This document shows, piece by piece, positions 56,515 to 64,000 of a DNA stretch of 64,000 nucleotides (position 1 is the first letter of the stretch; each line of letters opens with the position of its first letter). The notes under the pieces are model-generated. The model did not search any database. It worked only from the letters and a program-made list of their open reading frames with translations, and was not told where the DNA came from. A program made the translations under genes and the position numbers. Origin of the DNA: Nocardioides sediminis (lineage in GTDB: Bacteria; Actinomycetota; Actinomycetes; Propionibacteriales; Nocardioidaceae); NCBI RefSeq assembly GCF_003047295.1, contig NZ_PZYZ01000007.1, positions 124,001 to 188,000 of the forward strand, given 5' to 3'.

Positions 56515-56597
56515 ACCGGGCACTTCCTGATCGCTGGATCGTGCCGACCGGGCGGTTCCTGACCGCTGGATCGTGCCGACCGGGCGCTTCCTGGCGC
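56515..56597 (+). repeat. Tandem 32-bp repeats after rbpA (2.6 copies)
   Basis: Full units lie at 56515-56546 and 56547-56578, and a partial unit at 56579-56597. Each begins ACCGGGC and contains TTCCTG and CGCTGGATCGTGCCG; the two full copies differ at 3 positions. There are no spacers, so it is not a CRISPR. An inverted copy lies beyond the next gene at 57645-57689. Confidence 0.8.
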
Positions 56598-56654
56598 GCG
56601 CCTCCCTGTGGATGACGGCGGACGCCGGATCCGGAACTCGGACACGGTGGTGCC

Positions 56655-57635
56655 ATGAGCGACCGACTCCCGGCCTGGTGCCGCGACGCCGTCCTCCTCG
56701 GGGAGGACGCGCCTGTCCCGATCGATCGACCGTTCACGGCGGCGTACGCCGAATCCGTGGGCGTCGGTCCACGGCTGCGACGCGGCCTGGTCGAGCAGGG
56801 CTTCCTCAGGCCGATGCTCAGGGGAGTGCTGGTCGCGACCCAGGTCCCCGACTCGCTCCGCCTGCGGGTGGCTGCCGTCCACCTCGTCGTCCCGGAGCAC
56901 GCCGTCGTCGTGGACCGGCTGGCCGCATGGGTGCACGGGGTCGACGCGCTGCCCCGCAACACCATTCAGGAGATGCCGTCGCTCGACGTCTTCAGTCGCA
57001 CGGGGAGCCGGATGCGCCGCGACAGCGTCCGCAGCGGCGTACGCGACCTTACGGCGAGCGACGTGTGCACCGTCGACGGGCTGCAGGTGACCACCCCGCT
57101 GCGGACGGCGTGCGACCTGGGCCGGCTCCTTTGGAGGTACGACGCCCTGGGTGCCATCGACGGCTTCCTGCGGCTGGGGGTCGCCCAGGACGAGCTGCTT
57201 CGCGAGGCCGAGCGCTTCAAGGGCTTCCGGGGCGTCGTCCAGCTGCGCACGTTGGTTCCCCTCGGCGACCCCAAGGCTGAGTCGCAGCCCGAGAGCGCAC
57301 TGCGCCTGCACTGGCACGAGGCCGGGCTTCCCTGGCCCCAGACCCAGATCTGGGTGCACGACGGCGACGTGCCTCGGTTCCGCATCGACCTGGGGCACGA
57401 GGGCACGCGCTACGGAGCCGAGTACTTCGGCGAGGAATGGCACGGCGAAGACCGTCAGGAGCACGACGAGAGCCAGATCCGATGGTTGGAGGACCAGGAC
57501 TGGATCATCGACGTGTTCCTCAAGCACCACGTCTACGGCCTGGACCCAGCCGGCCTGCGACTGCGACAAGGGTTCCAGCGCGCTCGCAGCCGATGGGGCC
57601 TGCGGGGCACGACGTACGTCGACCTCGGGCGCTGA
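56655..57635 (+). CDS. AbiEi-like/DUF559-like protein with PD-(D/E)XK-type C-terminus
   Basis: A 326-residue protein. Residues 20-160 resemble the winged-helix region and the following domain of AbiEi-type antitoxin-like proteins (GLVEQGFLRPMLRGVLVA, then VHGVDALP and TPLRTACDLGRLL). The C-terminal part, from about 205, looks like a VSR/DUF559 nuclease fold: SQPESALRLHWHEAGLPWPQ, then FRIDLGHEGTRYGAEYFGEEWHG (core RIDLGH and AEYFGEEWHG), with an Asp and Glu at metal-ligand positions; the usual lysine is not obvious. Such stand-alone genes are common and multicopy in actinobacteria, with unknown function. It lies between two core operons and between inverted 32-bp repeats. Confidence 0.75.
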   Translation: MSDRLPAWCRDAVLLGEDAPVPIDRPFTAAYAESVGVGPRLRRGLVEQGFLRPMLRGVLVATQVPDSLRLRVAAVHLVVPEHAVVVDRLAAWVHGVDALPRNTIQEMPSLDVFSRTGSRMRRDSVRSGVRDLTASDVCTVDGLQVTTPLRTACDLGRLLWRYDALGAIDGFLRLGVAQDELLREAERFKGFRGVVQLRTLVPLGDPKAESQPESALRLHWHEAGLPWPQTQIWVHDGDVPRFRIDLGHEGTRYGAEYFGEEWHGEDRQEHDESQIRWLEDQDWIIDVFLKHHVYGLDPAGLRLRQGFQRARSRWGLRGTTYVDLGR

Positions 57636-57644
57636 GCGCGCACC

Positions 57645-57689
57645 GGAACCGCCCGGTCGGTGCGATCCAGCGGTACGAAAGCGCCCGGT
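57645..57689 (-). repeat. Inverted copy of the 32-bp repeat (1.4 copies)
   Basis: A full unit (57658-57689) matches the reverse complement of the 56547-56578 copy at 27 of 32 positions, and a partial 13-bp unit (57645-57657) matches its end. It lies in the 58-base gap between the convergent AbiEi-like and pgl genes, so it could also work as part of a two-way terminator. Confidence 0.75.
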
Positions 57690-57693
57690 CAGC

Positions 57694-58422
57694 TCACAGG
57701 GAGGACGCGGCGGCCTCGTCCAGCAGCCACAGCGTCTCCTGCTCGCCGGACACCCCGCGGGCCGGGATCTCGTGGAGGTCACCGCCGGCGAGGGCGGCCG
57801 CGACGGCGTCGGCCTTCCCGTCACCGCTGACCAGGAACCACACGGCCCGGGCGCGGTCGAGCGCCTCGAAGGTCAGGGTGACGCGGTCCGGCGGCGGCTT
57901 GGGGGAGTCGTGCACGGCCACGGCGACCGCGTCGGTGGCGTCGAGGGCCTCGTGGCCGGGGAAGAGCGACGCGACGTGGCCGTCGGGACCGACCCCCAGC
58001 ATCAGCACCTCGAAGAAGCCGGCGCCCTGCGTGCGCATCGCCTCGGAGTACGCCGCGGCGGCGTCCTCCGCGGTGGCCACGGCATCGGCAGCGGGCACCT
58101 CGTGCACGTTCCCCTCGGGCACCCCGAGTGCGTCGAGGAAGGCCTCGCGCGCCTGGCGAGCGTTGCGGTCCGGCGAGCCGGCCTCGACGAACCGCTCGTC
58201 CCCCCACCAGAACACCACGCGCGACCAGTCGACCGACGAGTCAGCCGCCCGGCGGGCGACCTCGCGGTGCAGGGTGTCGGCGATCGTGCCGCCGGTGAGC
58301 CCGACGTGCGGCACCTCGCCGCGCCCCTGTGCCGACTCCAGCCGGTCGAGGAGCATCGAGGCCGTGTCGCCGGCCAGCGTCTGGGCGTCCTCGTGGATCA
58401 CGACGCGGGGGGAGGCGGTCAT
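57694..58422 (-). CDS. pgl: 6-phosphogluconolactonase
   Basis: A 242-residue enzyme that hydrolyses 6-phosphogluconolactone, second step of the oxidative pentose phosphate pathway. VGLTGGTIADTLH is the phosphate-binding start, VVFWWGDERFVEAGSPDRNARQAREAF (core WWGDERFV, DRNAR) the active-site block, and LGVGPDGHVASLFPGH holds the catalytic histidine. It is the last gene of the minus-strand tkt-tal-pgi-zwf-opcA-pgl operon and starts 2 bases after the opcA stop. Confidence 0.96.
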   Translation of the reverse strand: MTASPRVVIHEDAQTLAGDTASMLLDRLESAQGRGEVPHVGLTGGTIADTLHREVARRAADSSVDWSRVVFWWGDERFVEAGSPDRNARQAREAFLDALGVPEGNVHEVPAADAVATAEDAAAAYSEAMRTQGAGFFEVLMLGVGPDGHVASLFPGHEALDATDAVAVAVHDSPKPPPDRVTLTFEALDRARAVWFLVSGDGKADAVAAALAGGDLHEIPARGVSGEQETLWLLDEAAASSL

Positions 58423-58424
58423 CG

Positions 58425-59342
58425 TCAGGACTCCTTGTCCAGGGCCACGAGCCGCTTGGCCGTGGCGGCGTAGACGTCGTCCTCGTCGAGGCGACGCAGC
58501 TCCTCGGTGAGGAGCGCGGGGACCTCGCGCCGCTTGAGCGCCACCGGGCGGTCGGGGCGGCCGGGTGAGGAGAACGTGGCGAGCCGCCCGTCGTCGCGGG
58601 CGATCGTGATCGGGCCCTGCTTGGTGTCCATCACCACCTGCGTGATCCCCGGCCCGTCCGACGTGTGCCGCTCGACGGGCACGCGCAGCCGGTCGTTGAG
58701 CCACGCCACCAGCAGGTCCGCGCTCGGGCTGATCCGCTCGGCCGCCACCGACGCCCGGGTCACCTTGAGGGGGTGCTGGTCCAGCGCCGCCGCCAGCAGG
58801 GCACGCCAGGGCGTGAGGCGGGTCCAGCTCAGGTCGGTGTTGCCCGGCGCGTAGGACTGGCACTGGCGCAGCATCGCCGACGACGCGGAGCGGTTGCTGG
58901 CCGCGGAGTCGGTGATCCGCCGACGGGCGAGTGCACCCAGCGGGTCGTCGGCCGGGTCGTCCGGCGACTCCGTGGGCCACCAGATGGCGACGGGGGAGTC
59001 GGGCAGCAGGAGCGGGAGCACGACCGACTCGGCGTAGCGCACCACCTCGCCCTTGAGGCGGATCAGGGCGGTCTCACCGACCCAGCCGCCGCCGGTGCCG
59101 ACGGTCGCGTCGATCCGGGCCTTGCCGCGTCCGTCGCCGAGGATGACGCCGAGCACCCGGGCGGGGTGCTCGCGCGAGGCCCGCTGAGCGGCCTGCATGG
59201 CGGCTTCGGCGTCGTCGTCGGGAACGACGATGACCAGCGTCATCACCATGCCCATCGCCGGCGAGCCCGCACGGGTGCGGGCGCGGACGAACTCGGCCGC
59301 GATGTTGGACGCGTTGGTGCCTTCCAGCTCGAACATGGTCAT
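58425..59342 (-). CDS. opcA: Glucose-6-phosphate dehydrogenase assembly protein OpcA
   Basis: A 305-residue protein needed for assembly or redox activation of G6PD in cyanobacteria and actinobacteria. Recognisable OpcA blocks are TLVIVVPDDDAEAAM, SVVLPLLLPDSPVAIWWP, ARRRITDSA and LSWTRLTPWRALLAAALD. One central cysteine is visible (LRQCQSYAPG). It lies between zwf and pgl and overlaps the zwf stop by 4 bases (ATGA), as expected for a partner of Zwf. ATG 59342 is chosen; an ATG two codons later is possible. Confidence 0.95.
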   Translation of the reverse strand: MTMFELEGTNASNIAAEFVRARTRAGSPAMGMVMTLVIVVPDDDAEAAMQAAQRASREHPARVLGVILGDGRGKARIDATVGTGGGWVGETALIRLKGEVVRYAESVVLPLLLPDSPVAIWWPTESPDDPADDPLGALARRRITDSAASNRSASSAMLRQCQSYAPGNTDLSWTRLTPWRALLAAALDQHPLKVTRASVAAERISPSADLLVAWLNDRLRVPVERHTSDGPGITQVVMDTKQGPITIARDDGRLATFSSPGRPDRPVALKRREVPALLTEELRRLDEDDVYAATAKRLVALDKES

Positions 59343-60874
59343 GGCCTCCTCCAGGTGCGGCCGTCACGGGCGAGCATCTTGTCGGCCGACTCCGGCCCCC
59401 AGGTGCCGGACGCGTAGGGCTCCGGCTTCCCCTTGCGGGCCCAGTGCTCGAGGATCGGGTCGAGGATCTTCCACGAGAGCTCGACCTCCTCGTGCCGGGG
59501 GAAGAGCGGGGGGTCACCGAGCAGCACGTCGAGGATGAGCCGTTCGTAGGCCTCCGCGCTCGCCTCGGTGAATGAGCCGCCGTAGGCGAAGTCCATGTTG
59601 ACGTCGCGGATCTCCATCGCCGTCCCCGGCACCTTGGACCCGAAGCGCATCGTCATGCCCTCGTCCGGCTGGACGCGGATGACGAGCGCGTTCTGGGTGA
59701 GCTCCTCGGTCGAGGTCGCGTTGAAGGGCAGGTGCGGCGCCCGCTTGAACACCACGGCCACCTCGGTGACCCGGCGCCCGAGGCGCTTGCCGGTGCGCAG
59801 GTAGAACGGCACGCCCGCCCACCGCCGGGTGTCCACGTGCAGCGTGATCGCGGCGTACGTCTCGGTCTTGGAGGTACGCCGGATGCCTTCCTCCTCCAGG
59901 AAGCCGATGACCTTCTCCCCGCCCTGCCAGCCGGGCGTGTACTGGCCCCTGGCGGTCGTGGTGTCCAGCCGCGACGGCAGCACGACGGAGGCCAGCACCT
60001 TCTGCTTCTCCAGCCGCAGCTGCTCGGCGTCGAAGGAGGTCGGCTCCTCCATCGCGACCAGCGCCATCAGCTGGAGCAGGTGGTTCTGGATGACGTCGCG
60101 GGCGGCGCCGATGCCGTCGTAGTAGCCGGCGCGCCCCCCGATGCCGATGTCCTCGGCCATGGTGATCTGCACGTGGTCGACGTAGTTGGCGTTCCAGATC
60201 GGCTCGAACATGTTGTTGGCGAAGCGCATCGCCAGGATGTTCTGGACGGTCTCCTTGCCGAGGTAGTGGTCGATGCGGAAGATCGACTCCGACGGGAACA
60301 CCGAGTCGAGCACGTCGTTGAGCTCGCGCGCCGACCCCAGGTCGTGCCCGAAGGGCTTCTCCACGACCACCCGGCGCCACGAGGGCATGCCGGTGGAGTC
60401 CGTGGTCGGCTCGGCGAGCCCGTGCTCCTTGAGCTGGCCGACGACGGTCCCGAAGAACGCCGGGGGGATGGCCAGGTAGAACGCGGTGTTGCCGCCGGTC
60501 CCGCGGGCCTCGTCGAGCTCGATCATCGTCCGCTTGAGGGTGGCGAAGGCCTCGTCGTCGTCGAAGTTGCCCGGCACGAACCGGAACCCCTCGGCGAGCT
60601 GGCGCCACACCTCTTCCCGGAAGGGCGTGCGGGCGTGCTCCTTGACGGAGTCGTGCACGATCTGCGCGAAGTCCTGGTCGGCCCAGTCGCGCCGGGCGAA
60701 GCCCACGAGCGAGAAGCCCGGAGGCAGCAGCCCGCGGTTGGCCAGGTCGTAGATGGCCGGCATGACCTTCTTGCGCGACAGGTCGCCGGTGACGCCGAAG
60801 AGGACCAGGCTGGACGGTCCGGCGATCCGGGGGAGCCGGCGGTCCTCGGGATCCCGGAGCGGGTTGGGTCGCAT
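59339..60874 (-). CDS. zwf: Glucose-6-phosphate 1-dehydrogenase
   Basis: A 511-residue enzyme that oxidises glucose 6-phosphate and forms NADPH. The nucleotide loop is LFGVTGDLSRKKVMPA near residues 25-40. The active site is FRIDHYLGKETVQNILAMRF (core RIDHYLGKE), with the catalytic histidine, and the EKPFGHDL segment binds substrate. VPFYLRTGKRL lies in the C-terminal domain. The ATG at 60874 gives normal length. It is followed by opcA with overlap, and preceded by pgi with an 11-base gap. Confidence 0.98.
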   Translation of the reverse strand: MRPNPLRDPEDRRLPRIAGPSSLVLFGVTGDLSRKKVMPAIYDLANRGLLPPGFSLVGFARRDWADQDFAQIVHDSVKEHARTPFREEVWRQLAEGFRFVPGNFDDDEAFATLKRTMIELDEARGTGGNTAFYLAIPPAFFGTVVGQLKEHGLAEPTTDSTGMPSWRRVVVEKPFGHDLGSARELNDVLDSVFPSESIFRIDHYLGKETVQNILAMRFANNMFEPIWNANYVDHVQITMAEDIGIGGRAGYYDGIGAARDVIQNHLLQLMALVAMEEPTSFDAEQLRLEKQKVLASVVLPSRLDTTTARGQYTPGWQGGEKVIGFLEEEGIRRTSKTETYAAITLHVDTRRWAGVPFYLRTGKRLGRRVTEVAVVFKRAPHLPFNATSTEELTQNALVIRVQPDEGMTMRFGSKVPGTAMEIRDVNMDFAYGGSFTEASAEAYERLILDVLLGDPPLFPRHEEVELSWKILDPILEHWARKGKPEPYASGTWGPESADKMLARDGRTWRRP

Positions 60875-60885
60875 CGAGACGCCTC

Positions 60886-62553
60886 TCAGTCGCGGTGCGA
60901 CAGGTAGTAGGTCACCAGGGACCGCGTGGACGCGTCCTGGTCTTCCAGCGCTGCCTCGTCCCCGGCGACCGCGGGGGCGACCTGCTGGGCGAGCTGCTTG
61001 CCCAGCTCGACGCCCCACTGGTCGAAGCTGTCGATGCCCCACACGACGCCCTGGGTGAAGGTGATGTGCTCGTAGAGCGCGACGAGCTGGCCCAGCACCG
61101 AGGGCGTCAGCGCCGGCGCCATGATCGACGTGGTCGGCCGGTTGCCGGTGAAGACCCGCGCGGGGACGACCTCCTCGGCCGTGCCCTCGGCCCGGACCTC
61201 CTCGGCGGTCTTGCCGAACGCCAGGGCCGCCGTCTGCGCGAAGAAGTTGGCGAGGAACAGCTCGTGCACGTCGGACTCGCCGTCCCGCAGCGGGTACGCC
61301 GGGGTGGCCACCGCGATGAAGTCGGCCGGCACGAGCCGGGTGCCCTGGTGGATCAGCTGGTAGAACGCGTGCTGGCCGTTGGTGCCGGGCTCGCCCCAGA
61401 AGACCTCGCCCGTCCCGGACGTCACGGGGGAGCCGTCCCAGCGGACGCCCTTGCCGTTGGACTCCATCGTCAGCTGCTGGAGGTACGCCGGGAAGCGGTG
61501 CAGCAGCTGGCTGTAGGGGAGCACCGCGTGGGTCTCGGCACCGAGGAAGTTGACGTACCAGATGTTGAGCAGGCCCATCAGGACCGGCACGTTGCGCGAC
61601 AGCGCGGCGGTGCGGAAGTGCTCGTCCATGGCGTGCATGCCCGCGAGCAGCTCGGCGAAGCGCTCCGGCCCGATGGCGACGACCAGCGAGGTCCCGATGG
61701 CCGAGTCGAGCGAGTAGCGGCCGCCGACCCAGTCCCAGAAACCGAACGCGTTGTCGGGGTCGATCCCGAAGTCGGCCACCTTGTCGAGCGCGGTGGACAC
61801 CGCGACGAAGTGGCGGACCACCGCCTCGGCGTCGTCGTCACCGATGGCGCCCGCCTCGCGGAGCCCCTCGAGCAGCCAGGCCTTGCAGAGCCGGGCGTTG
61901 GTGAGTGTCTCGAGCGTGCCGAAGGTCTTGCTGGAGACGATGAACAGCGTGGTGGCGGGGTCGAGCCCGGCCAGCGTGGTGGCGGCGTCCGTGGGGTCGA
62001 TGTTGCTGATGAACCGGCACTCGAGGCCGTCCTGCACGTAGGGTTGCAGGGCCTCGTAGGCCATCACGGGACCGAGGTCGGAGCCCCCGATGCCGATGTT
62101 GACGACGGTGGCGATCCGTTGCCCGGTCACCCCGGTCCATGCTCCGGACCGCACCCGCTCGGCGAAGTCGTAGACGCGCTCCAGCACGTCGTGCACGTCG
62201 GCGACCACGTCTCGGCCGTCGACCTCCAACGCGGCACCGCGCGGCCGGCGCAGGGCGGTGTGGAGCACGGCGCGGTCCTCGGTGACGTTGATGCGCTCGC
62301 CGCGCAGCATCGCGTCGCGCCGCTCGGCCAGGCCCACCTGCTCGGCGAGCGCGAGGAGCGCGGCGAGCACCTCGTCGTCGACCAGGTTCTTGGACAGGTC
62401 GACGAAGAGGTCACCGGCGACGTGGGTGTAGCGCTCGACCCGGTCCGGGTCCTGCTCGAACCACGCCCGCAGGTCCGGGGAGGAGCCGGCGGCGAGGTCC
62501 GCCAGCTCCGACCACGCCGCCGTCGTGACGGCGTCGACGGGCCCCGAGGTCAC
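60886..62553 (-). CDS. pgi: Glucose-6-phosphate isomerase
   Basis: A 555-residue enzyme that interconverts glucose 6-phosphate and fructose 6-phosphate. Family blocks are [20 protein letters not shown] (phosphate loop, core GIGGSDLGP), [27 protein letters not shown], and the catalytic region [34 protein letters not shown] is at the end. The GTG overlaps the tal stop as GTGA, so tal-pgi are coupled. Confidence 0.97.
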   Translation of the reverse strand: MTSGPVDAVTTAAWSELADLAAGSSPDLRAWFEQDPDRVERYTHVAGDLFVDLSKNLVDDEVLAALLALAEQVGLAERRDAMLRGERINVTEDRAVLHTALRRPRGAALEVDGRDVVADVHDVLERVYDFAERVRSGAWTGVTGQRIATVVNIGIGGSDLGPVMAYEALQPYVQDGLECRFISNIDPTDAATTLAGLDPATTLFIVSSKTFGTLETLTNARLCKAWLLEGLREAGAIGDDDAEAVVRHFVAVSTALDKVADFGIDPDNAFGFWDWVGGRYSLDSAIGTSLVVAIGPERFAELLAGMHAMDEHFRTAALSRNVPVLMGLLNIWYVNFLGAETHAVLPYSQLLHRFPAYLQQLTMESNGKGVRWDGSPVTSGTGEVFWGEPGTNGQHAFYQLIHQGTRLVPADFIAVATPAYPLRDGESDVHELFLANFFAQTAALAFGKTAEEVRAEGTAEEVVPARVFTGNRPTTSIMAPALTPSVLGQLVALYEHITFTQGVVWGIDSFDQWGVELGKQLAQQVAPAVAGDEAALEDQDASTRSLVTYYLSHRD

Positions 62554-63671
62554 GCGGAGGTTCCCTCGCCCGCGGCCTTGAGCTGCCCGGCCACGGTGTC
62601 GAGGAGCTCGGCCCACGACGCCTCGAACTTCTCCACGCCCTCCTGCTCGAGGGTCGCGATCACGTCGTCGTAGTCGATGCCGACCCCGGCGAGCCTCTCC
62701 ATGACCTCCTGGGCCTCGACGTACGTCGTGGTGACCCGGTCGCCCGCGACCTCGCCGTGGTCGGCGAACGCCTCCAGCGTCTTCTCCGGCATGGTGTTGA
62801 CGGTGCCGGGGACCACGAGGTCGGCGACGTACATCGTGTCGCGGTAGTCGGGGTTCTTGACCCCGGTGGAGGCCCACAGCGGCCGCTGCCGGCGGGCGCC
62901 GGCGGCCTCGAGCGCCTCCCAGCGCTCGCCGCTGAAGAACTGCTCGAAGTCGCGGTAGGCCAGCACGGCGTTGGCCACACCGGCCTTCCCGCGCAGCGCC
63001 AGGGCCTCGTCGGTGCCGATCGACTCGAGCCGCTTGTCGATCTCGGTGTCCACGCGGGAGACGAAGAACGAGGCCACCGAGTGGATGCGGGACAGGTCGT
63101 GGCCGTTGTCGCGGGCCTTCTCGAGCCCGGTCACGTAGGCCTCCATCACGCCCTGGTAGCGCGCGAGCCCGAAGATCAGGGTGACGTTGACGCTGATGCC
63201 CTCGCCGAGCACCGTGCTGATCGCGGGGGCGCCCTCGGTGGTGGCCGGGATCTTGATCAACAGGTTGTCGCGGTCGACCTCGTTCCACAGGGCACGCGCC
63301 GCGGTGATGGTGGCGTCGGTGTCGAAGGCCAGGGTCGGCGCGACCTCGATCGAGACGCGACCGTCCACGCCCTCGCTGGCGTCGTACGCCGGGCGGAGGA
63401 TGTCGCAGGCCTGACGGACGTCGGTGGTGGTCAGGGCGAAGACCGTCGTGTCGACGTCGGCGTCCTCGGCCGCCAGCTCGCGCACCTGGGCGTCGTACCG
63501 CTCGCCCTCGGCCAGCGCGGCCGCGAAGATCGACGGGTTGGTGGTGACGCCGACGACGGAGCGCTTCTCCATCAGCTCGGCGAGGTTGCCGGTCTCGATG
63601 CGCTCGCGCGACAGGTCGTCGAGCCAGATGGACACACCCTCGTCGGCGAGGGCCTTCATGCGGTCACTCAT
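62550..63671 (-). CDS. tal: Transaldolase
   Basis: A 373-residue enzyme of the non-oxidative pentose phosphate pathway. The Schiff-base lysine (about residue 140) lies in [25 protein letters not shown] and [15 protein letters not shown] are the signature blocks. This is the long actinobacterial type (about 370 aa). It lies 45 bases after tkt and overlaps pgi. The same arrangement occurs in Corynebacterium and Mycobacterium. Confidence 0.97.
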   Translation of the reverse strand: MSDRMKALADEGVSIWLDDLSRERIETGNLAELMEKRSVVGVTTNPSIFAAALAEGERYDAQVRELAAEDADVDTTVFALTTTDVRQACDILRPAYDASEGVDGRVSIEVAPTLAFDTDATITAARALWNEVDRDNLLIKIPATTEGAPAISTVLGEGISVNVTLIFGLARYQGVMEAYVTGLEKARDNGHDLSRIHSVASFFVSRVDTEIDKRLESIGTDEALALRGKAGVANAVLAYRDFEQFFSGERWEALEAAGARRQRPLWASTGVKNPDYRDTMYVADLVVPGTVNTMPEKTLEAFADHGEVAGDRVTTTYVEAQEVMERLAGVGIDYDDVIATLEQEGVEKFEASWAELLDTVAGQLKAAGEGTSA

Positions 63672-63716
63672 GGTTCCTCCTGGTGTCGCTGTCGGGGTGC
63701 CGCCGGAGCGGGCGGG

Positions 63717-64000
63717 TCAGTCGGTGCAGGCGCGGATGCTGTCGCGGGCCGCGTCGGCGACCGCCTCGCCGGTGATGCCGTACTCCTGGTAGATCCGGGC
63801 GAAGTCGGCCGAGGCGCCGTAGCCCTCGATGGACACGATGCGTCCGTGGTCGCCGACCACCTCGCGCCAGCCCATCGCGACGCCGGCCTCCACGGAGACC
63901 CGGGCCTTGACGGTGGGCGGGATGACGGTCTCGCGGTAGGCCTCGTCCTGGGCGTCGAACCACTCGCGGCACGGCATGGACACGACCCGTGCACGGATCC
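63717..64000 (-). CDS. tkt: Transketolase (C-terminal fragment, cut by window edge)
   Basis: Only the last 94 codons are visible; the gene continues beyond the right edge. The segment RVVSMPCREWFDAQDEAYRE (core SMPCREWFD) followed by VIPPTVKARVSVEAGVAMGWREVVGDHG and SADFARIYQEYGITGEAV (cores KARVSVEAG and YGITGEAV) is the typical transketolase C-terminal domain. Position ahead of tal in a pentose-phosphate operon agrees. The thiamine site is outside the window. Confidence 0.95.
   Translation of the reverse strand, partial: IRARVVSMPCREWFDAQDEAYRETVIPPTVKARVSVEAGVAMGWREVVGDHGRIVSIEGYGASADFARIYQEYGITGEAVADAARDSIRACTD

Noticed and set aside
56515..56597. CRISPR array
   Set aside because: The 32-bp units are directly adjacent with no spacers, number fewer than three, and no cas gene is present.

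Overview
The window is very GC-rich, with short intergenic gaps, many GTG starts and many stop/start overlaps. The gene set is actinobacterial: whiA, rbpA, opcA, a KstR-type sterol regulator, DUF4396, a mycothiol-type maleylpyruvate isomerase, and the linked blocks uvrC-rapZ-yvcK-whiA, gap-pgk-tpiA-secG-rbpA and tkt-tal-pgi-zwf-opcA-pgl. The overall style suggests a Nocardioidaceae (Nocardioides-like) chromosome. That placement is inference from gene content, not from a search. There is no rRNA, tRNA, transposase, prophage, CRISPR or obvious PKS/NRPS locus.

Layout. 1-10 kb: a truncated GNAT, an ATP-dependent DNA ligase, a drug exporter, tryptophan 2,3-dioxygenase, an HhH-GPD DNA glycosylase, an odd three-domain flavoprotein coupled to a membrane protein, and a cardiolipin-synthase-like PLD protein. 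10-16 kb: uvrB, two Mce-associated-type membrane proteins, a ferredoxin-NADP reductase and a D-amino-acid-dehydrogenase-like flavoenzyme. 15.7-21 kb: kstR with a KstR-type operator, divergent from an overlapping operon of GT4 glycosyltransferase, methyltransferase and terpene-cyclase-fold protein, followed by a second methyltransferase and an S66 peptidase. 21-34 kb: accessory enzymes (VOC protein, esterase with a second KstR-type box, secreted M28 and M43 peptidases, DLH, DedA, hemerythrin, HsaB-like flavin reductase, two sulfotransferases, SRPBCC, SDR, M3 peptidase, zinc-ribbon protein). 34-38 kb: an unusual wHTH-TPR regulator, a CPBP protease and a His-rich DUF4396 membrane protein behind a CsoR-like operator. 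38-44 kb: nei, map, lipase, a thioredoxin-rhodanese fusion, NTF2-like, GNAT, MBL and maleylpyruvate isomerase-like genes.

44-64 kb is core genome: uvrA with an SOS box and a Lys/Ala tail, a Rieske lipoprotein, uvrC-rapZ-yvcK-whiA, the lower-glycolysis operon, secG and rbpA. The minus-strand pentose-phosphate operon (tkt onward) runs off the right edge. One PD-(D/E)XK/AbiEi-like gene sits between these two blocks, flanked by inverted 32-bp repeats.

Themes. Nucleotide excision repair (uvrA, uvrB, uvrC) is complete, with ligase and two glycosylases nearby. Central carbon genes sit in two converging operons. Steroid-linked signals (kstR, two KstR boxes, an HsaB-like reductase) are scattered among genes not usually assigned to sterol catabolism. 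About ten genes carry a -10-like hexamer 6-7 nt before the start codon, which suggests leaderless transcription. No gene-free stretch exceeds 300 bases; the longest is 273 bases (35758-36030).
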